Shown: piece by piece, positions 7,778-16,631 of the stretch
How positions within the stretch are numbered: the stretch's first letter is position 1
Layout of the letters: every line of letters begins with the position of its first letter
NCBI RefSeq assembly: GCF_028682635.1
Contig: NZ_JANHLK010000002.1
Location: 310,001-374,000, forward strand
Direction of reading: 5' to 3'
DNA length: 64,000 bases
Source of the DNA: Pseudomonas putida
Lineage (GTDB): Bacteria > Pseudomonadota > Gammaproteobacteria > Pseudomonadales > Pseudomonadaceae
Position numbers and translations under genes: made by a program
The notes under the pieces: generated by a model
Told to the model about the DNA's origin: nothing
What the model saw: only the letters and a program-made list of their open reading frames with translations
The model's database searches: none

Positions 7778-8850
7778 TCGGCCTCCGGCTTGGGTCGTTC
7801 ATAGCGCGCATTGAATGCCTGGATGAAACCATTGCGTAAAATCTGCAAAAACGCCTGGAACGCGCTGATATCTTTTTGATGGACGTTGCCGCTGAGCTCG
7901 ACCCGGGTGGCAAACTGGTTCTTGCCCTGGTTTTTCAGCACGGTTTCCGAGCCGCCGACGATAGCCTCCCAGATGGAACGAAAGATCCCCTTGTCCTTGT
8001 TTTCCACATCCTGTTGCCAGTTGAACACGTCGACATCCCGCAGCAGCGGTTTGATATAGCCAGTCAGTTTGGCTTTATTCGCCTTGGCTTCGATGACCAC
8101 GTCGCCATGGCCGGCATTGAAATCGAACTTGCCGTAGGCCGAAGCGAAGTCATTCATGCGTTTGAGCTCAATGTTCCGGGCCCGCATGCGAAATTCGAAA
8201 TCTTCGAAGTTGCTCAGGGGGTCGAAGGTGGCCGTGGTTTCCAGGGGCGCGTGACCCAGCAGTAGCGCCTTGCCTTCGAAGCGGGCGTCGCGTTTGCCTT
8301 TGGCATCGACCACGTTAGTCAGGTTGTAGATGCTCAGGTCGACCTTGGTGGCATTCATGTTCACCGGTGGCTTGGAATTGAAGTTGCGAAAGCTGATCTT
8401 GCCATCGTCGATCCGCACTTCATCCAGGGTGATCGGCAGCAATTTCCCCAGTTGGGCACGCCAGTCGGTGCCTTCGCCGGTTTGCGAGTTCTGTTTGTTG
8501 GCCCCGCCGTCGACAAAGTTGACCTCGGGCCTGAGGAACGTCACTTGGGCGACCACCGCGTGGTCGTACCACAGCGAATGCCAACTGACCGAGAGATCGA
8601 TCAGCGGCGCATTGACGAAGGGCACAGGCACCTTGCCCTCGACCTTGACGATTTTCAGGCCGTTGATCTTGTAGGCACCGCGCCACAGGGCCAGGTCCAC
8701 GTCGGTGATCTGGCCACGGTAATCGCCCATGTTCGCCAACCGGTCATTCAGGTAGTCGCGCACCAGGTAGGGCAGGGCGAAGTGCAGGGCAATCAGCAAC
8801 ACAAGGAGGCCGGCGAAGCTCCACAACGGCCAGCGGTATCGACGTTTCAT
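7774..8850 (-). CDS. DUF748/AsmA-like envelope protein
   Basis: 358 residues from the ATG at 8850 (MKRRYRWPLWSFAG). A single N-terminal membrane anchor (about residues 8-28, LLVLLIALHFALPYL) is followed by a large periplasmic region with repeating beta-strand character and motifs such as DVDLALWRGAYKINGL and ITLDEVRIDDGKISF, as in DUF748/AsmA proteins. Such proteins are linked to outer-membrane lipid or protein homeostasis. A start 30 bases upstream is possible but has no ribosome site. It is divergent from cysK. Confidence 0.8.
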   Translation of the reverse strand: MKRRYRWPLWSFAGLLVLLIALHFALPYLVRDYLNDRLANMGDYRGQITDVDLALWRGAYKINGLKIVKVEGKVPVPFVNAPLIDLSVSWHSLWYDHAVVAQVTFLRPEVNFVDGGANKQNSQTGEGTDWRAQLGKLLPITLDEVRIDDGKISFRNFNSKPPVNMNATKVDLSIYNLTNVVDAKGKRDARFEGKALLLGHAPLETTATFDPLSNFEDFEFRMRARNIELKRMNDFASAYGKFDFNAGHGDVVIEAKANKAKLTGYIKPLLRDVDVFNWQQDVENKDKGIFRSIWEAIVGGSETVLKNQGKNQFATRVELSGNVHQKDISAFQAFLQILRNGFIQAFNARYERPKPEAD

Positions 8851-8979
8851 GGTGGTAATTCTCTGACGTTCTAAAACCATTGACTGCGGTTACATCCGGA
8901 CGTTCGACCTGACTGGACGCCCAGGGGCAAGAGGCTTACCTTGATGCCCTATTTCAATGCTGTCGTTAAGGACCCAGCC

Positions 8980-9954
8980 ATGAGCCGTATCTACGCTGAC
9001 AATGCCCATTCCATCGGCAACACGCCGTTGGTGCAGATCAACCGTATCGCGCCGCGTGGCGTTACCATCCTGGCCAAGATAGAGGGGCGCAACCCCGGTT
9101 ACTCGGTCAAGTGCCGGATTGGCGCCAACATGATCTGGGACGCCGAAAGCACAGGCAGGCTCAAGCCGGGCATGACCATCGTCGAACCGACGTCCGGCAA
9201 TACCGGCATCGGCCTGGCCTTCGTTGCCGCCGCCCGTGGCTACAAATTGATGCTGACCATGCCGGCATCCATGAGCATCGAGCGCCGCAAGGTACTCAAG
9301 GCGCTGGGGGCGGAACTGGTGCTGACCGAGCCGGCCAAGGGCATGAAAGGCGCGATCGAGAAGGCCGGGGAAATAGTCGCCAGTGATCCGGCCCGCTTTT
9401 TCATGCCGGCGCAATTCGACAACCCGGCCAACCCCGCCATCCACGAAAAAACCACCGGGCCCGAGATCTGGAACGATACCGACGGCGCGGTGGATGTCCT
9501 GGTGGCCGGTGTCGGAACCGGCGGAACCATTACCGGCGTTTCACGGTATATCAAGAATACCCAGGGCAAACCGATCGTCTCGGTGGCGGTGGAGCCAGCG
9601 GTATCACCGGTGATTTCCCAGGCATTGGCCGGTGAAGAAATCAAGCCGAGCCCGCACAAGATCCAGGGCATCGGTGCCGGTTTCGTGCCGAAAAACCTCG
9701 ACCTGTCGATCGTCGACCGGGTGGAGCTGGTCACCGACGAGGAGTCCAAGGCCATGGCGCTGCGCTTGATGCAGGAAGAAGGCATCCTGTGCGGCATCTC
9801 CTGCGGCGCCGCGATGGCCGTGGCGGTACGCCTGGCCGAGACCCCGGAGATGCAGGGCAAGACCATTGTGGTGATCCTTCCGGATTCCGGTGAACGTTAT
9901 TTGTCGAGCATGCTGTTCAGCGATCTGTTTACCGAGCAGGAGAACCAGCAGTAA
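8980..9954 (+). CDS. cysK: Cysteine synthase A (O-acetylserine sulfhydrylase)
   Basis: 324 residues, a PLP enzyme making L-cysteine from O-acetylserine and sulfide. The PLP lysine is K44 in GYSVKCR, the substrate loop TSGNT is at 71-75, and the phosphate-binding [10 protein letters not shown] lies near residue 178. A PDSGERY stretch follows near the end. AAGGA is 7 nt before the chosen ATG; a further in-frame ATG 39 bases upstream has poor support. The gene stands alone, with a stem-loop after the stop. Confidence 0.95.
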   Translation: MSRIYADNAHSIGNTPLVQINRIAPRGVTILAKIEGRNPGYSVKCRIGANMIWDAESTGRLKPGMTIVEPTSGNTGIGLAFVAAARGYKLMLTMPASMSIERRKVLKALGAELVLTEPAKGMKGAIEKAGEIVASDPARFFMPAQFDNPANPAIHEKTTGPEIWNDTDGAVDVLVAGVGTGGTITGVSRYIKNTQGKPIVSVAVEPAVSPVISQALAGEEIKPSPHKIQGIGAGFVPKNLDLSIVDRVELVTDEESKAMALRLMQEEGILCGISCGAAMAVAVRLAETPEMQGKTIVVILPDSGERYLSSMLFSDLFTEQENQQ

Positions 9955-9973
9955 CGGGTAGGGAAGGCTGGAT

Positions 9974-10002
9974 GATGGAGAAGGGGAGTCCCCTTCTCCA
10001 TC
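9974..10002 (+). terminator. Stem-loop after cysK
   Basis: Perfect 13-bp arms GATGGAGAAGGGG and CCCCTTCTCCATC around a 3-nt loop lie 20 nt after the cysK stop. There is no U-run, so it may act as a 3'-end stabiliser rather than a full intrinsic terminator. Confidence 0.5.
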
Positions 10003-10041
10003 AGGTGTCCTGACGCGGATCAGCAAGCGTTCAGGCACCTT

Positions 10042-10077
10042 GTGTTAAGACATGCTTTGTTGCGCATTCCTTAACAC
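10042..10077. promoter_or_regulatory. Spaced inverted repeat upstream of the LpxO-like gene
   Basis: Arms GTGTTAAG and CTTAACAC (8 bp, perfect) are 20 nt apart, two helical turns centre to centre being near 28 bp. It lies about 105 nt before the hydroxylase start. The TTAAG cores recall response-regulator boxes, but no family can be assigned. Confidence 0.35.
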
Positions 10078-10182
10078 TGTATGTCGGGTTACACGGGTTT
10101 TTCCCGCGATTGGTAATGTTTATCATGCCAACGGCCGCGTCGAGGAATGGCGTTGCGTAGATTATCGATCAAGGAGTTGTAA

Positions 10183-11121
10183 ATGAGCGTTTCGGTTGCC
10201 GCGAAAGCGTCGTTGTTGCTGCTGTTTCTGGGCAGTACCCTCTATGTACATTTGCGTGGCAAGGCGCGCTTGCCGGTCTTGCGTCAGTTCGTCAACCATT
10301 CGGCCCTGTTCGCCCCCTATAACGCCTTGATGTATCTGTTCTCCGGCGTGCCTTCAAAACCCTACCTGGACCGCAGCAGGTTTCCCGAGCTGGATGTGCT
10401 CAAGGACAATTGGCAAGTTATCCGCGAAGAAGCGCTGCACCTGTTCGATGAGGGGTACATCCGCGCCGCGGAAAAAAACAACGATGCCGGCTTCGGTTCG
10501 TTTTTCAAGAAGGGCTGGAAGCGCTTCTACCTCAAGTGGTACGACCAACCCTTGCCCTCGGCCGAGTTGCTGTGCCCGCAGACCGTAGCGCTGGTCAGCG
10601 CGATTCCCAACGTCAAGGGGGCCATGTTTGCCCTGCTGCCGGGGGGCAGTCATCTCAATCCGCACCGCGATCCATTTGCCGGCTCTTTGCGCTACCACCT
10701 GGGGCTGTCGACGCCCAACAGCGACGCTTGTCGCATCTTTGTCGACGGTCAGGCCTACGCCTGGCGTGATGGTGAAGACGTGATGTTCGACGAAACCTAT
10801 GTGCACTGGGTCAAGAACGAAACTGACAAGACCCGGGTCATTCTGTTTTGCGACATCGAGCGGCCGCTCAGTAACCGCTTGATCACCGGCATCAACCGCT
10901 GGATCAGCCGCCTGCTGGGGCGCGCCACCGCGCCGCAGAACCTTGCGGATGAGCGGGTGGGCGGGATCAACCAGGCCTATGCCTGGAGCAAGCAGTTCAG
11001 CGACAGGTTCAGCGGGCTGGTCAAGCAGTGGAAACGCCGTCACCCCAAGGCGTATCGGGCAATGCGGCCGATCTTGGCGATTGGCGTGCTGGGGTTACTG
11101 GGCCATTGGCTGATAGGTTGA
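10183..11121 (+). CDS. LpxO-like aspartyl/asparaginyl beta-hydroxylase (lipid A hydroxylase)
   Basis: 312 residues. An N-terminal membrane anchor (about 8-22) precedes a 2-oxoglutarate/Fe(II) hydroxylase domain with the iron ligands H161 and D163 in LNPHRDPFAG and H208 in YVHW. The family includes LpxO, which adds a 2-hydroxyl to lipid A acyl chains on the inner membrane. A second hydrophobic segment closes the C-terminus (AIGVLGLLGHWL). AAGGAG lies 7 nt before the ATG, and a strong terminator follows. Lipid A as the substrate is inferred from family. Confidence 0.85.
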   Translation: MSVSVAAKASLLLLFLGSTLYVHLRGKARLPVLRQFVNHSALFAPYNALMYLFSGVPSKPYLDRSRFPELDVLKDNWQVIREEALHLFDEGYIRAAEKNNDAGFGSFFKKGWKRFYLKWYDQPLPSAELLCPQTVALVSAIPNVKGAMFALLPGGSHLNPHRDPFAGSLRYHLGLSTPNSDACRIFVDGQAYAWRDGEDVMFDETYVHWVKNETDKTRVILFCDIERPLSNRLITGINRWISRLLGRATAPQNLADERVGGINQAYAWSKQFSDRFSGLVKQWKRRHPKAYRAMRPILAIGVLGLLGHWLIG

Positions 11122-11143
11122 GCACCCGATGGCCAAAGGCCGG

Positions 11144-11180
11144 GAAAAAAGATCGCCACCAGGCGATCTTTTTTTTTATT
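11144..11180 (+). terminator. Intrinsic terminator after LpxO-like gene
   Basis: The stem AAAAAAGATCGCC/GGCGATCTTTTTT with a 4-nt loop is followed by a long T-run (11169-11177). It is a classic rho-independent terminator and also has the A-run that would let it work in reverse. Confidence 0.9.
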
Positions 11181-11453
11181 TTTGGGAGCTAAGCTATATT
11201 ACGAATGTCGCCTGTTAATGGCGTTCAGGGCGTCGGGGGAGTCTATACAGAGCCGGTCGTAGAGCTGGCATGCGCTGGTTGAATGTTCAAAACCTTATTC
11301 AAACCCTTGCGACAGCAGAGTTTCCTTGGCCGTAACGCCATTGGGTTTTATCCGGGCTGCGCGGGTTTCAAGCATGCCGGTCTGAATGGGTAATGCGTCT
11401 TTTGAGAACCTGGGCCCTATCCTCGCAACCTTATTGAAAAAAGGTCTGAATCA
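11181..11453 (+). other. Long leader/promoter gap before rfbB, no gene seen
   Basis: About 270 bases without an open frame of coding character. It must contain the rfb promoter. I looked for a JUMPstart/ops element and did not find one. Confidence 0.5.
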
Positions 11454-12524
11454 ATGACCATCCTGGTAACTGGCGGTGCAGGCTTCATTGGGGCAAATTT
11501 CGTATTGGATTGGCTGGCTCACTCCGATGAAACCGTAGTCAACCTGGACAAGCTGACCTATGCCGGCAACCTGGATAACCTCAGCAGCCTGTCGGGCAAT
11601 ACCCGGCATATATTCGTGCAGGGCGATATCGGTGACAGTGCCCTGGTCGAGCGCTTGCTCGAAGAGCACCAGCCCCGTGCCATTCTCAACTTTGCCGCCG
11701 AGTCCCATGTCGACCGCTCCATCCACGGGCCGCAGGCCTTCATCGACACCAACATCGTCGGCACTTTCCGCTTGCTCGAAGCCGTGCGCGCCTACGCCAA
11801 GGGGCTGGCGCCCGATGCGCTGCAGGCCTTTCGCTTCCTGCATGTGTCCACCGACGAAGTCTACGGCTCACTGGCCAAGGACGAAGCGGCGTTCAACGAA
11901 AACCACCCCTATGAACCCAACAGCCCTTACTCGGCCAGCAAAGCCGCCAGCGACCACCTGGTGCGCGCCTACCATCACACCTATGGCCTGCCGGTACTGA
12001 CCACCAACTGCTCGAACAACTACGGTCCGTATCACTTCCCGGAAAAGCTCATTCCGCTGATGATCGTCAACGCGCTGTCCGGCCAGGCATTGCCGGTCTA
12101 TGGCGATGGCCAGCAGATTCGCGACTGGTTGTACGTCAAGGACCACTGCAGTGCCATCCGCCGCGTGTTGGAGGCCGGCAACGTGGGTGAGGTCTACAAC
12201 GTCGGTGGCTGGAACGAAAAAACCAATCTCGAGATCGTGCACACCGTCTGCGCGTTGCTCGATGAGCTGCGTCCGCGTGCCGACGGCCAGCCCTACCATG
12301 CACAGATCAGCTACGTGACCGATCGGCCCGGGCACGATCGACGTTATGCCATCGATGCCCGCAAGCTTGAGCGTGAACTGGGCTGGAAACCGGCGGAAAC
12401 CTTCGAGACCGGCATTCGCAAAACCGTGCAGTGGTACCTGGACAACCAGGATTGGGTACGCAATATCCAGTCCGGCGCCTACCGCGAATGGGTCGAGAAA
12501 AACTATGCCGGGCGCAATGCATGA
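11454..12524 (+). CDS. rfbB: dTDP-glucose 4,6-dehydratase
   Basis: 356 residues, an extended SDR enzyme converting dTDP-glucose to dTDP-4-keto-6-deoxyglucose. The NAD loop GGAGFIG is at 7-13, the active-site STDEVYG at 132-138, and Y159-SASK163 supplies the catalytic Tyr/Lys. AAAGG lies about 8 nt upstream of the ATG. It is first of the three-gene rfbBDA run, with its stop overlapping rfbD. Confidence 0.95.
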   Translation: MTILVTGGAGFIGANFVLDWLAHSDETVVNLDKLTYAGNLDNLSSLSGNTRHIFVQGDIGDSALVERLLEEHQPRAILNFAAESHVDRSIHGPQAFIDTNIVGTFRLLEAVRAYAKGLAPDALQAFRFLHVSTDEVYGSLAKDEAAFNENHPYEPNSPYSASKAASDHLVRAYHHTYGLPVLTTNCSNNYGPYHFPEKLIPLMIVNALSGQALPVYGDGQQIRDWLYVKDHCSAIRRVLEAGNVGEVYNVGGWNEKTNLEIVHTVCALLDELRPRADGQPYHAQISYVTDRPGHDRRYAIDARKLERELGWKPAETFETGIRKTVQWYLDNQDWVRNIQSGAYREWVEKNYAGRNA

Positions 12525-13417
12525 AACTGCTATTGCTCGGCAGGAACGGCCAGGTGGGTTGGGAGCTGCAACGCAGTCTCGCGCCCCTTGGCGAGGTGTT
12601 GGCGCTGGACTCCGCAAGCCAGGAGTACTGCGGCGATCTGACGGATTTGCCAGGGCTGGCCGCCACCGTGCAGCGCTTCGCACCTGACGTTATCGTGAAC
12701 GCAGCGGCCTACACCGCGGTCGACAAGGCTGAAAGCGAATCGCAACTGGCCCATCGGGTCAATGCCGATGCACCGGCGGTGCTGGCTCGCGAGGCGTTAC
12801 GGCTCAAGGCTTTGCTGGTGCATTACTCCACCGATTATGTGTTCGCAGGGCTTGGCGTTACGCCCTGGCAGGAACAGGATCCGGTCGCGCCATTGAGTGT
12901 CTATGGGGCCAGTAAGCTGGCCGGCGAACAGGCGATCGCCGCCAGCGGCTGTGCGCATCTGATCCTGCGTACCAGCTGGGTGTATTCCGCTCGGGGCAAC
13001 AACTTTGCCACGACCATGCTGCGCCTGGCCCGGGAACGTGAACGCCTGGCCGTGATCGACGATCAGTTCGGCGCGCCAACCGGTGCCGAATTGCTCGCGG
13101 ATGTGACCGCCCATGCCATCCGTAGCCTGCTGGCCGACCCGCAGTTGAGCGGGATCTACCATCTGGCAGCCGCTGGCGAAACCACCTGGTGTCGCTATGC
13201 TCGTTTTGTACTCGAGCACGCCGAGCGGGCAGGCATGAAGCTCAAGGTTGGCCCGGCAATGGTCGACGCGATCGGCACCGAGGCGTACCCGACGCCGGCA
13301 CGACGCCCATGCAATTCCCGACTCGATACGCATAAACTGCAAAAGGCCTTTGCGCTGAGCTTGCCTGACTGGAAAGTCGGCGTGACACGGATGCTCGCAG
13401 AAATACTGGAGAAATGA
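12521..13417 (+). CDS. rfbD: dTDP-4-dehydrorhamnose reductase
   Basis: 298 residues from the ATG at 12521, which overlaps the rfbB stop as ATGA. The NAD(P) loop GRNGQVG is at 7-13, and STDYVF and YGASKLAGE give the reductase active site. It makes dTDP-L-rhamnose in the last step of the pathway. A longer in-frame reading 90 bases upstream lies within rfbB and is not used. Its stop overlaps the rfbA start. Confidence 0.94.
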   Translation: MKLLLLGRNGQVGWELQRSLAPLGEVLALDSASQEYCGDLTDLPGLAATVQRFAPDVIVNAAAYTAVDKAESESQLAHRVNADAPAVLAREALRLKALLVHYSTDYVFAGLGVTPWQEQDPVAPLSVYGASKLAGEQAIAASGCAHLILRTSWVYSARGNNFATTMLRLARERERLAVIDDQFGAPTGAELLADVTAHAIRSLLADPQLSGIYHLAAAGETTWCRYARFVLEHAERAGMKLKVGPAMVDAIGTEAYPTPARRPCNSRLDTHKLQKAFALSLPDWKVGVTRMLAEILEK

Positions 13418-14298
13418 ATATGCTCAATCGTAAAGGCATCATCCTTGCCGGCGGCTCTGGTACTCGACTGCATCCGGCGACATTGTCCATTTCCAAGCAG
13501 CTGCTGCCGGTCTACGACAAACCGATGATCTACTACCCGCTGAGCACCCTGATGCTGGCGGGTATCCGCGATATCCTGATCATCTCCACGCCACAGGACA
13601 CCCCACGCTTCGAACAGCTGCTGGGGGATGGCACCCGTTGGGGCCTGAACATTGCCTATGCGGTGCAGCCTTCGCCCGATGGCCTGGCACAGGCCTTCAT
13701 CATCGGCGAAGACTTTATCGGCAACGACCCCAGCGCCCTGGTCCTGGGTGACAACATCTATCACGGCCACGACTTCATCAATATTCTGCAAAGTGCCATG
13801 GCGCGTCAGGCGGGGGCGAGTGTCTTTGCCTATCACGTCAATGACCCGGAGCGTTACGGCGTGGTCGAGTTCGACAGCCAGGGCACGGCGATCAGCCTCG
13901 AAGAAAAGCCACTCAAGCCCAAGTCGAATTTTGCGGTCACCGGGCTGTATTTCTATGACAACGACGTTGTCGAGATGGCCAAGAGCATCAAGCCATCGGC
14001 GCGGGGTGAGCTGGAGATTACCGATATCAACAGTCTCTACCTGGAACAGGGCAACCTGTCGGTAGAAATCATGGGCCGCGGTTACGCCTGGCTGGATACC
14101 GGAACCCACGACTCATTGCTCGATGCCAGCCAGTTCATTGCCACGCTCGAGCGTCGCCAGGGCCTCAAAGTCGCTTGTCCTGAAGAGATTGCCTTCCGGC
14201 AGAAATGGATCGATGCCGATCAGCTGCAGAAACTGGCGGCGCCATTGGCAAAAAATGGTTATGGCCAATACCTCAACCGTCTTTTGCAAGAGAGTTGA
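13414..14298 (+). CDS. rfbA: Glucose-1-phosphate thymidylyltransferase
   Basis: 294 residues. The nucleotidyl-transferase signature [11 protein letters not shown] is at 11-21, [11 protein letters not shown] at 27-37 and VLGDNIYHG near residue 110. It makes dTDP-glucose, the first step of dTDP-rhamnose synthesis. The start overlaps rfbD (ATGA); an ATG two codons later is possible. A clear terminator at 14330 ends the operon, so the epimerase gene rfbC is not part of it. Confidence 0.95.
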   Translation: MNMLNRKGIILAGGSGTRLHPATLSISKQLLPVYDKPMIYYPLSTLMLAGIRDILIISTPQDTPRFEQLLGDGTRWGLNIAYAVQPSPDGLAQAFIIGEDFIGNDPSALVLGDNIYHGHDFINILQSAMARQAGASVFAYHVNDPERYGVVEFDSQGTAISLEEKPLKPKSNFAVTGLYFYDNDVVEMAKSIKPSARGELEITDINSLYLEQGNLSVEIMGRGYAWLDTGTHDSLLDASQFIATLERRQGLKVACPEEIAFRQKWIDADQLQKLAAPLAKNGYGQYLNRLLQES

Positions 14299-14329
14299 TG
14301 CCTGCCACACCTCTGGTTATAGTCAGCTC

Positions 14330-14360
14330 AAGCAGGTCTGCATGACCTGCTTTTCAACTT
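14330..14360 (+). terminator. Intrinsic terminator after rfbA
   Basis: 9-bp arms AAGCAGGTC and GACCTGCTT around a 5-nt loop, followed by TTTTCAACTTTT. It closes the rfbBDA operon 31 nt after the stop. Confidence 0.8.
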
Positions 14361-14379
14361 TTCGAAAAAGATCAGCCCA

Positions 14380-14544
14380 ATGCCTGCAACCCTCATCAAC
14401 GCGGTAGTCGATTCAGCGGTCAACGCTGGCGTCGTGCCGTGCGGGAACCAGCAGCCTGTGCAGATCAGTCATTACCCCCCACCTGTCCGTAGCACGCCGG
14501 TGTACGCAGTCGTATCACCGCCGGGTGTTGGCATTTCGGGCTGA
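14380..14544 (+). CDS. Candidate small protein, 54 residues, unknown
   Basis: An ATG at 14380 opens a 54-codon frame starting MPATLINAVVDSAV, with one Cys (CGNQQPVQISHYPPPV) and a Pro-rich tail ending VVSPPGVGISG. It lies alone between the rfbA terminator and the EamA gene. Support is modest: it fills an otherwise empty 350-base gap and its third codon positions are fairly GC-rich, but the ribosome site (AAAAAG) is weak. I do not recognise a family. Confidence 0.35.
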   Translation: MPATLINAVVDSAVNAGVVPCGNQQPVQISHYPPPVRSTPVYAVVSPPGVGISG

Positions 14545-14648
14545 TCAGCATTGCTCTGCTGACCCTCTCCGAAACGCGCCCGCTTGAAAAAACTACTGGA
14601 TTTCAGCTTCGGCTGAATTGGCTTCTTGCCTGACTACAGGTGGTATTC

Positions 14649-15512
14649 ATGTTTGTCCTTTCGAAAAAGTCCGCGCTCGCGGCGGCTTCCACGAGCCTGT
14701 TCGTTCTGCTGTGGAGCAGCGGGGCGATCTTCTCCAAGTGGGGGCTGGCCCACGCATCACCCTTTGCCTTTCTGTTGATTCGCTTCGTCATCGCGTTGTG
14801 CGGCCTGGTGTTGCTGATGCCGCTGCTGAAGCTGAAGTTGCCCAAGGGCGGCAGGCCGATGTTGTATGCGATGGCGACTGGTGTGGTGTTGCTGGGGGCG
14901 TATCAGATTTTTTATCTGCTGGCGCTCGACCTAAAGGTCACGCCCGGTGTAATGGCGACCATCATGGGCGTGCAACCGATTCTCACGGTGGTGCTCATGG
15001 AGCGCCAGCGCTCGGCCAGCCGCATGTTCGGCCTGTCGATGGGCCTGGCCGGGTTGATCATGGTGGTCTATCAGGGCATCGGCCTGGCCGGCATGTCGCT
15101 GGCCGGGATGCTCTTCGGCCTGCTGGCGCTGGCAAGTATGACCTTCGGTTCGATCATGCAAAAACGCATCACCGATAATCCCCTCGGCACGCTCCCGGTG
15201 CAGTACCTGGCCGGGTTGTTGCTCTGCGGGATATTCGTGCCGTTCCAGCCGTTTCATTTCGAACACGGCAGCGGTTTCATCGTGCCGGTGTTGTGGATGG
15301 GGCTGGTGGTGTCGGTGCTGGCGACCCTGTTGCTGTACCGCTTGATCGCCCGGGGCGACCTGGTGAATGTCACCAGCCTGTTCTATCTGGTGCCGGCCGT
15401 GACGGCCGTGATGGATTACCTGATTTTCGGCAATCGTCTGGCGCTGTTGAGTATCCTCGGCATGGTGCTGATTATCGTTGGCCTGGTGTTCGTGTTCCGT
15501 AAAACCGCGTAA
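14649..15512 (+). CDS. EamA/DMT-family transporter
   Basis: 287 residues with ten predicted membrane helices in two EamA repeats; an LLWSSGAIFSKWGLAHASP opening is typical. These are inner-membrane exporters of amino acids or metabolites. The ATG at 14649 follows AGGTGG by 5 nt; a GTG nine bases upstream is the alternative. A short hairpin with a TTCG loop (14602-14617) lies in the leader. Substrate unknown. Confidence 0.88.
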   Translation: MFVLSKKSALAAASTSLFVLLWSSGAIFSKWGLAHASPFAFLLIRFVIALCGLVLLMPLLKLKLPKGGRPMLYAMATGVVLLGAYQIFYLLALDLKVTPGVMATIMGVQPILTVVLMERQRSASRMFGLSMGLAGLIMVVYQGIGLAGMSLAGMLFGLLALASMTFGSIMQKRITDNPLGTLPVQYLAGLLLCGIFVPFQPFHFEHGSGFIVPVLWMGLVVSVLATLLLYRLIARGDLVNVTSLFYLVPAVTAVMDYLIFGNRLALLSILGMVLIIVGLVFVFRKTA

Positions 15513-15520
15513 ACGCATTT

Positions 15521-15614
15521 CCCTGTAGGAGCTGCCGAGTGCAACGAGGCTGCGATCTTTTGACCTTTTAAAAGCAAGATCAAAAGATCGCAGCCTCCGG
15601 CAGCTCCTACAGGG
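15521..15614. repeat. REP-type inverted pair, class GATCGCAGCC (R2)
   Basis: GTAGGAGC ends face outward here. The left arm carries a short insertion (GTGCAACG) relative to the right arm. It fills the convergent gap between the EamA gene and a lysR gene. Confidence 0.85.
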
Positions 15615-15620
15615 GCCTTT

Positions 15621-16562
15621 TCATTTGCTCAGCGCATGCTCGGCCCGCACCGAGTTCATGAATGCCTGCATCGCCGAGGACTGAATGCGATGGCGGCGGG
15701 TGATCAAGCCGTAGGGTGGCAGTCGTGCTTCGAATTTGATCGGCAACACCGCCAGCAGGTCTCGACCGGGATAATCCTCGACCACCGACACCGGTGTGAC
15801 ACCGAGCATATCGGTCTGCTGGATCAACGAGAGCAGGGTCATGATCGAGGTGGTTTCGACGATGCTGCTGGGAATGTCGACCCGCGCATTGTGGAACACC
15901 TGATTGATGATCGCGCGCATCGGGCTTGGCTGCTGTTGCAGCACCCAGGTCATGTTCTGCAATTCTGCCCAACCCAGTTGCTTCTCCTGCGCCAGCGGAT
16001 TTTGCGCACCGGCAATCACGCACAGGGCTTCTTCGCCCAGGCTGTCGAACAGCAGTTCTTCGGCCCGTGCTCCGGGCGGAATCCTTCCTAAAACGATGTC
16101 CAGTTGATCCTGCAACAGCGCCTGTACCAGCACGTCGCTGGTGTCGACCTGGATGCTCATGGACAAGCGTGGATGGCTTTGCTTCAAGGTCGCGATGGTG
16201 CGGGTCAACAGCCCGGAAGCCAGCGCCGGAATCGCGCCAACGGCGACCCGACCCAGGTTGCCCGATTGCAGCGCCACCAGTTCTTCGCGCATGCCGCTGA
16301 GCTCAGCGAAGACCATGCGTGCGTAGTAGATGACGGTTTCACCGAACGGGGTCGAGCGCATGCCCCGAGGCAGCCGTTCAAACAGCTCGACGCCGAGCAG
16401 GTCCTCGGCCTCATGCAGCATCTTGGTCGCTGCCGGTTGAGTCATGCCGATGTGGTCGGCGGCGCGGCGCAAAGAACCGAACTCCTCCAGCGCGAGCATC
16501 AGCCGCAGCTGGCGCAGCCTCAGTCGACTGTGGATTACATTGGCATCAGGAATTCGGGACAT
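15621..16562 (-). CDS. LysR-family regulator, likely for the sugar-acid cluster
   Basis: 313 residues from the ATG at 16562. The N-terminal helix-turn-helix reads LRRAADHIGMTQPAATKML, followed by RLPRGMRSTPFGE and a standard effector domain (VAVGAIPALASGLL, then the C-terminal lobe). This subtype (GbpR/PcaQ-like) often governs sugar and aromatic acid catabolism. It lies just downstream of tctA on the same strand, separated by a strong stem-loop. Three T-N11-A motifs at 19885, 20073 and 22464 are candidate binding sites for it. Confidence 0.88.
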   Translation of the reverse strand: MSRIPDANVIHSRLRLRQLRLMLALEEFGSLRRAADHIGMTQPAATKMLHEAEDLLGVELFERLPRGMRSTPFGETVIYYARMVFAELSGMREELVALQSGNLGRVAVGAIPALASGLLTRTIATLKQSHPRLSMSIQVDTSDVLVQALLQDQLDIVLGRIPPGARAEELLFDSLGEEALCVIAGAQNPLAQEKQLGWAELQNMTWVLQQQPSPMRAIINQVFHNARVDIPSSIVETTSIMTLLSLIQQTDMLGVTPVSVVEDYPGRDLLAVLPIKFEARLPPYGLITRRHRIQSSAMQAFMNSVRAEHALSK

Positions 16563-16587
16563 GGGCCGCACTCGCAATCAGGACTGC

Positions 16588-16619
16588 GGCAAGCCTGACA
16601 ACAAATGTCAGGCGTTGCC
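16588..16619 (-). terminator. Stem-loop between tctA and lysR
   Basis: Perfect 8-bp core arms GCCTGACA and TGTCAGGC with a 5-nt loop extend by GGCAA/TTGCC across one bulged base. There is no U-run in the leftward direction, so it may be an attenuating or mRNA-processing structure rather than a full stop. Confidence 0.45.
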
Positions 16620-16631
16620 AGCATTGCTGTG

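Noticed and set aside
11181..11453. JUMPstart/ops element in front of rfbB
   Set aside because: No GGCGGTAG core was found.
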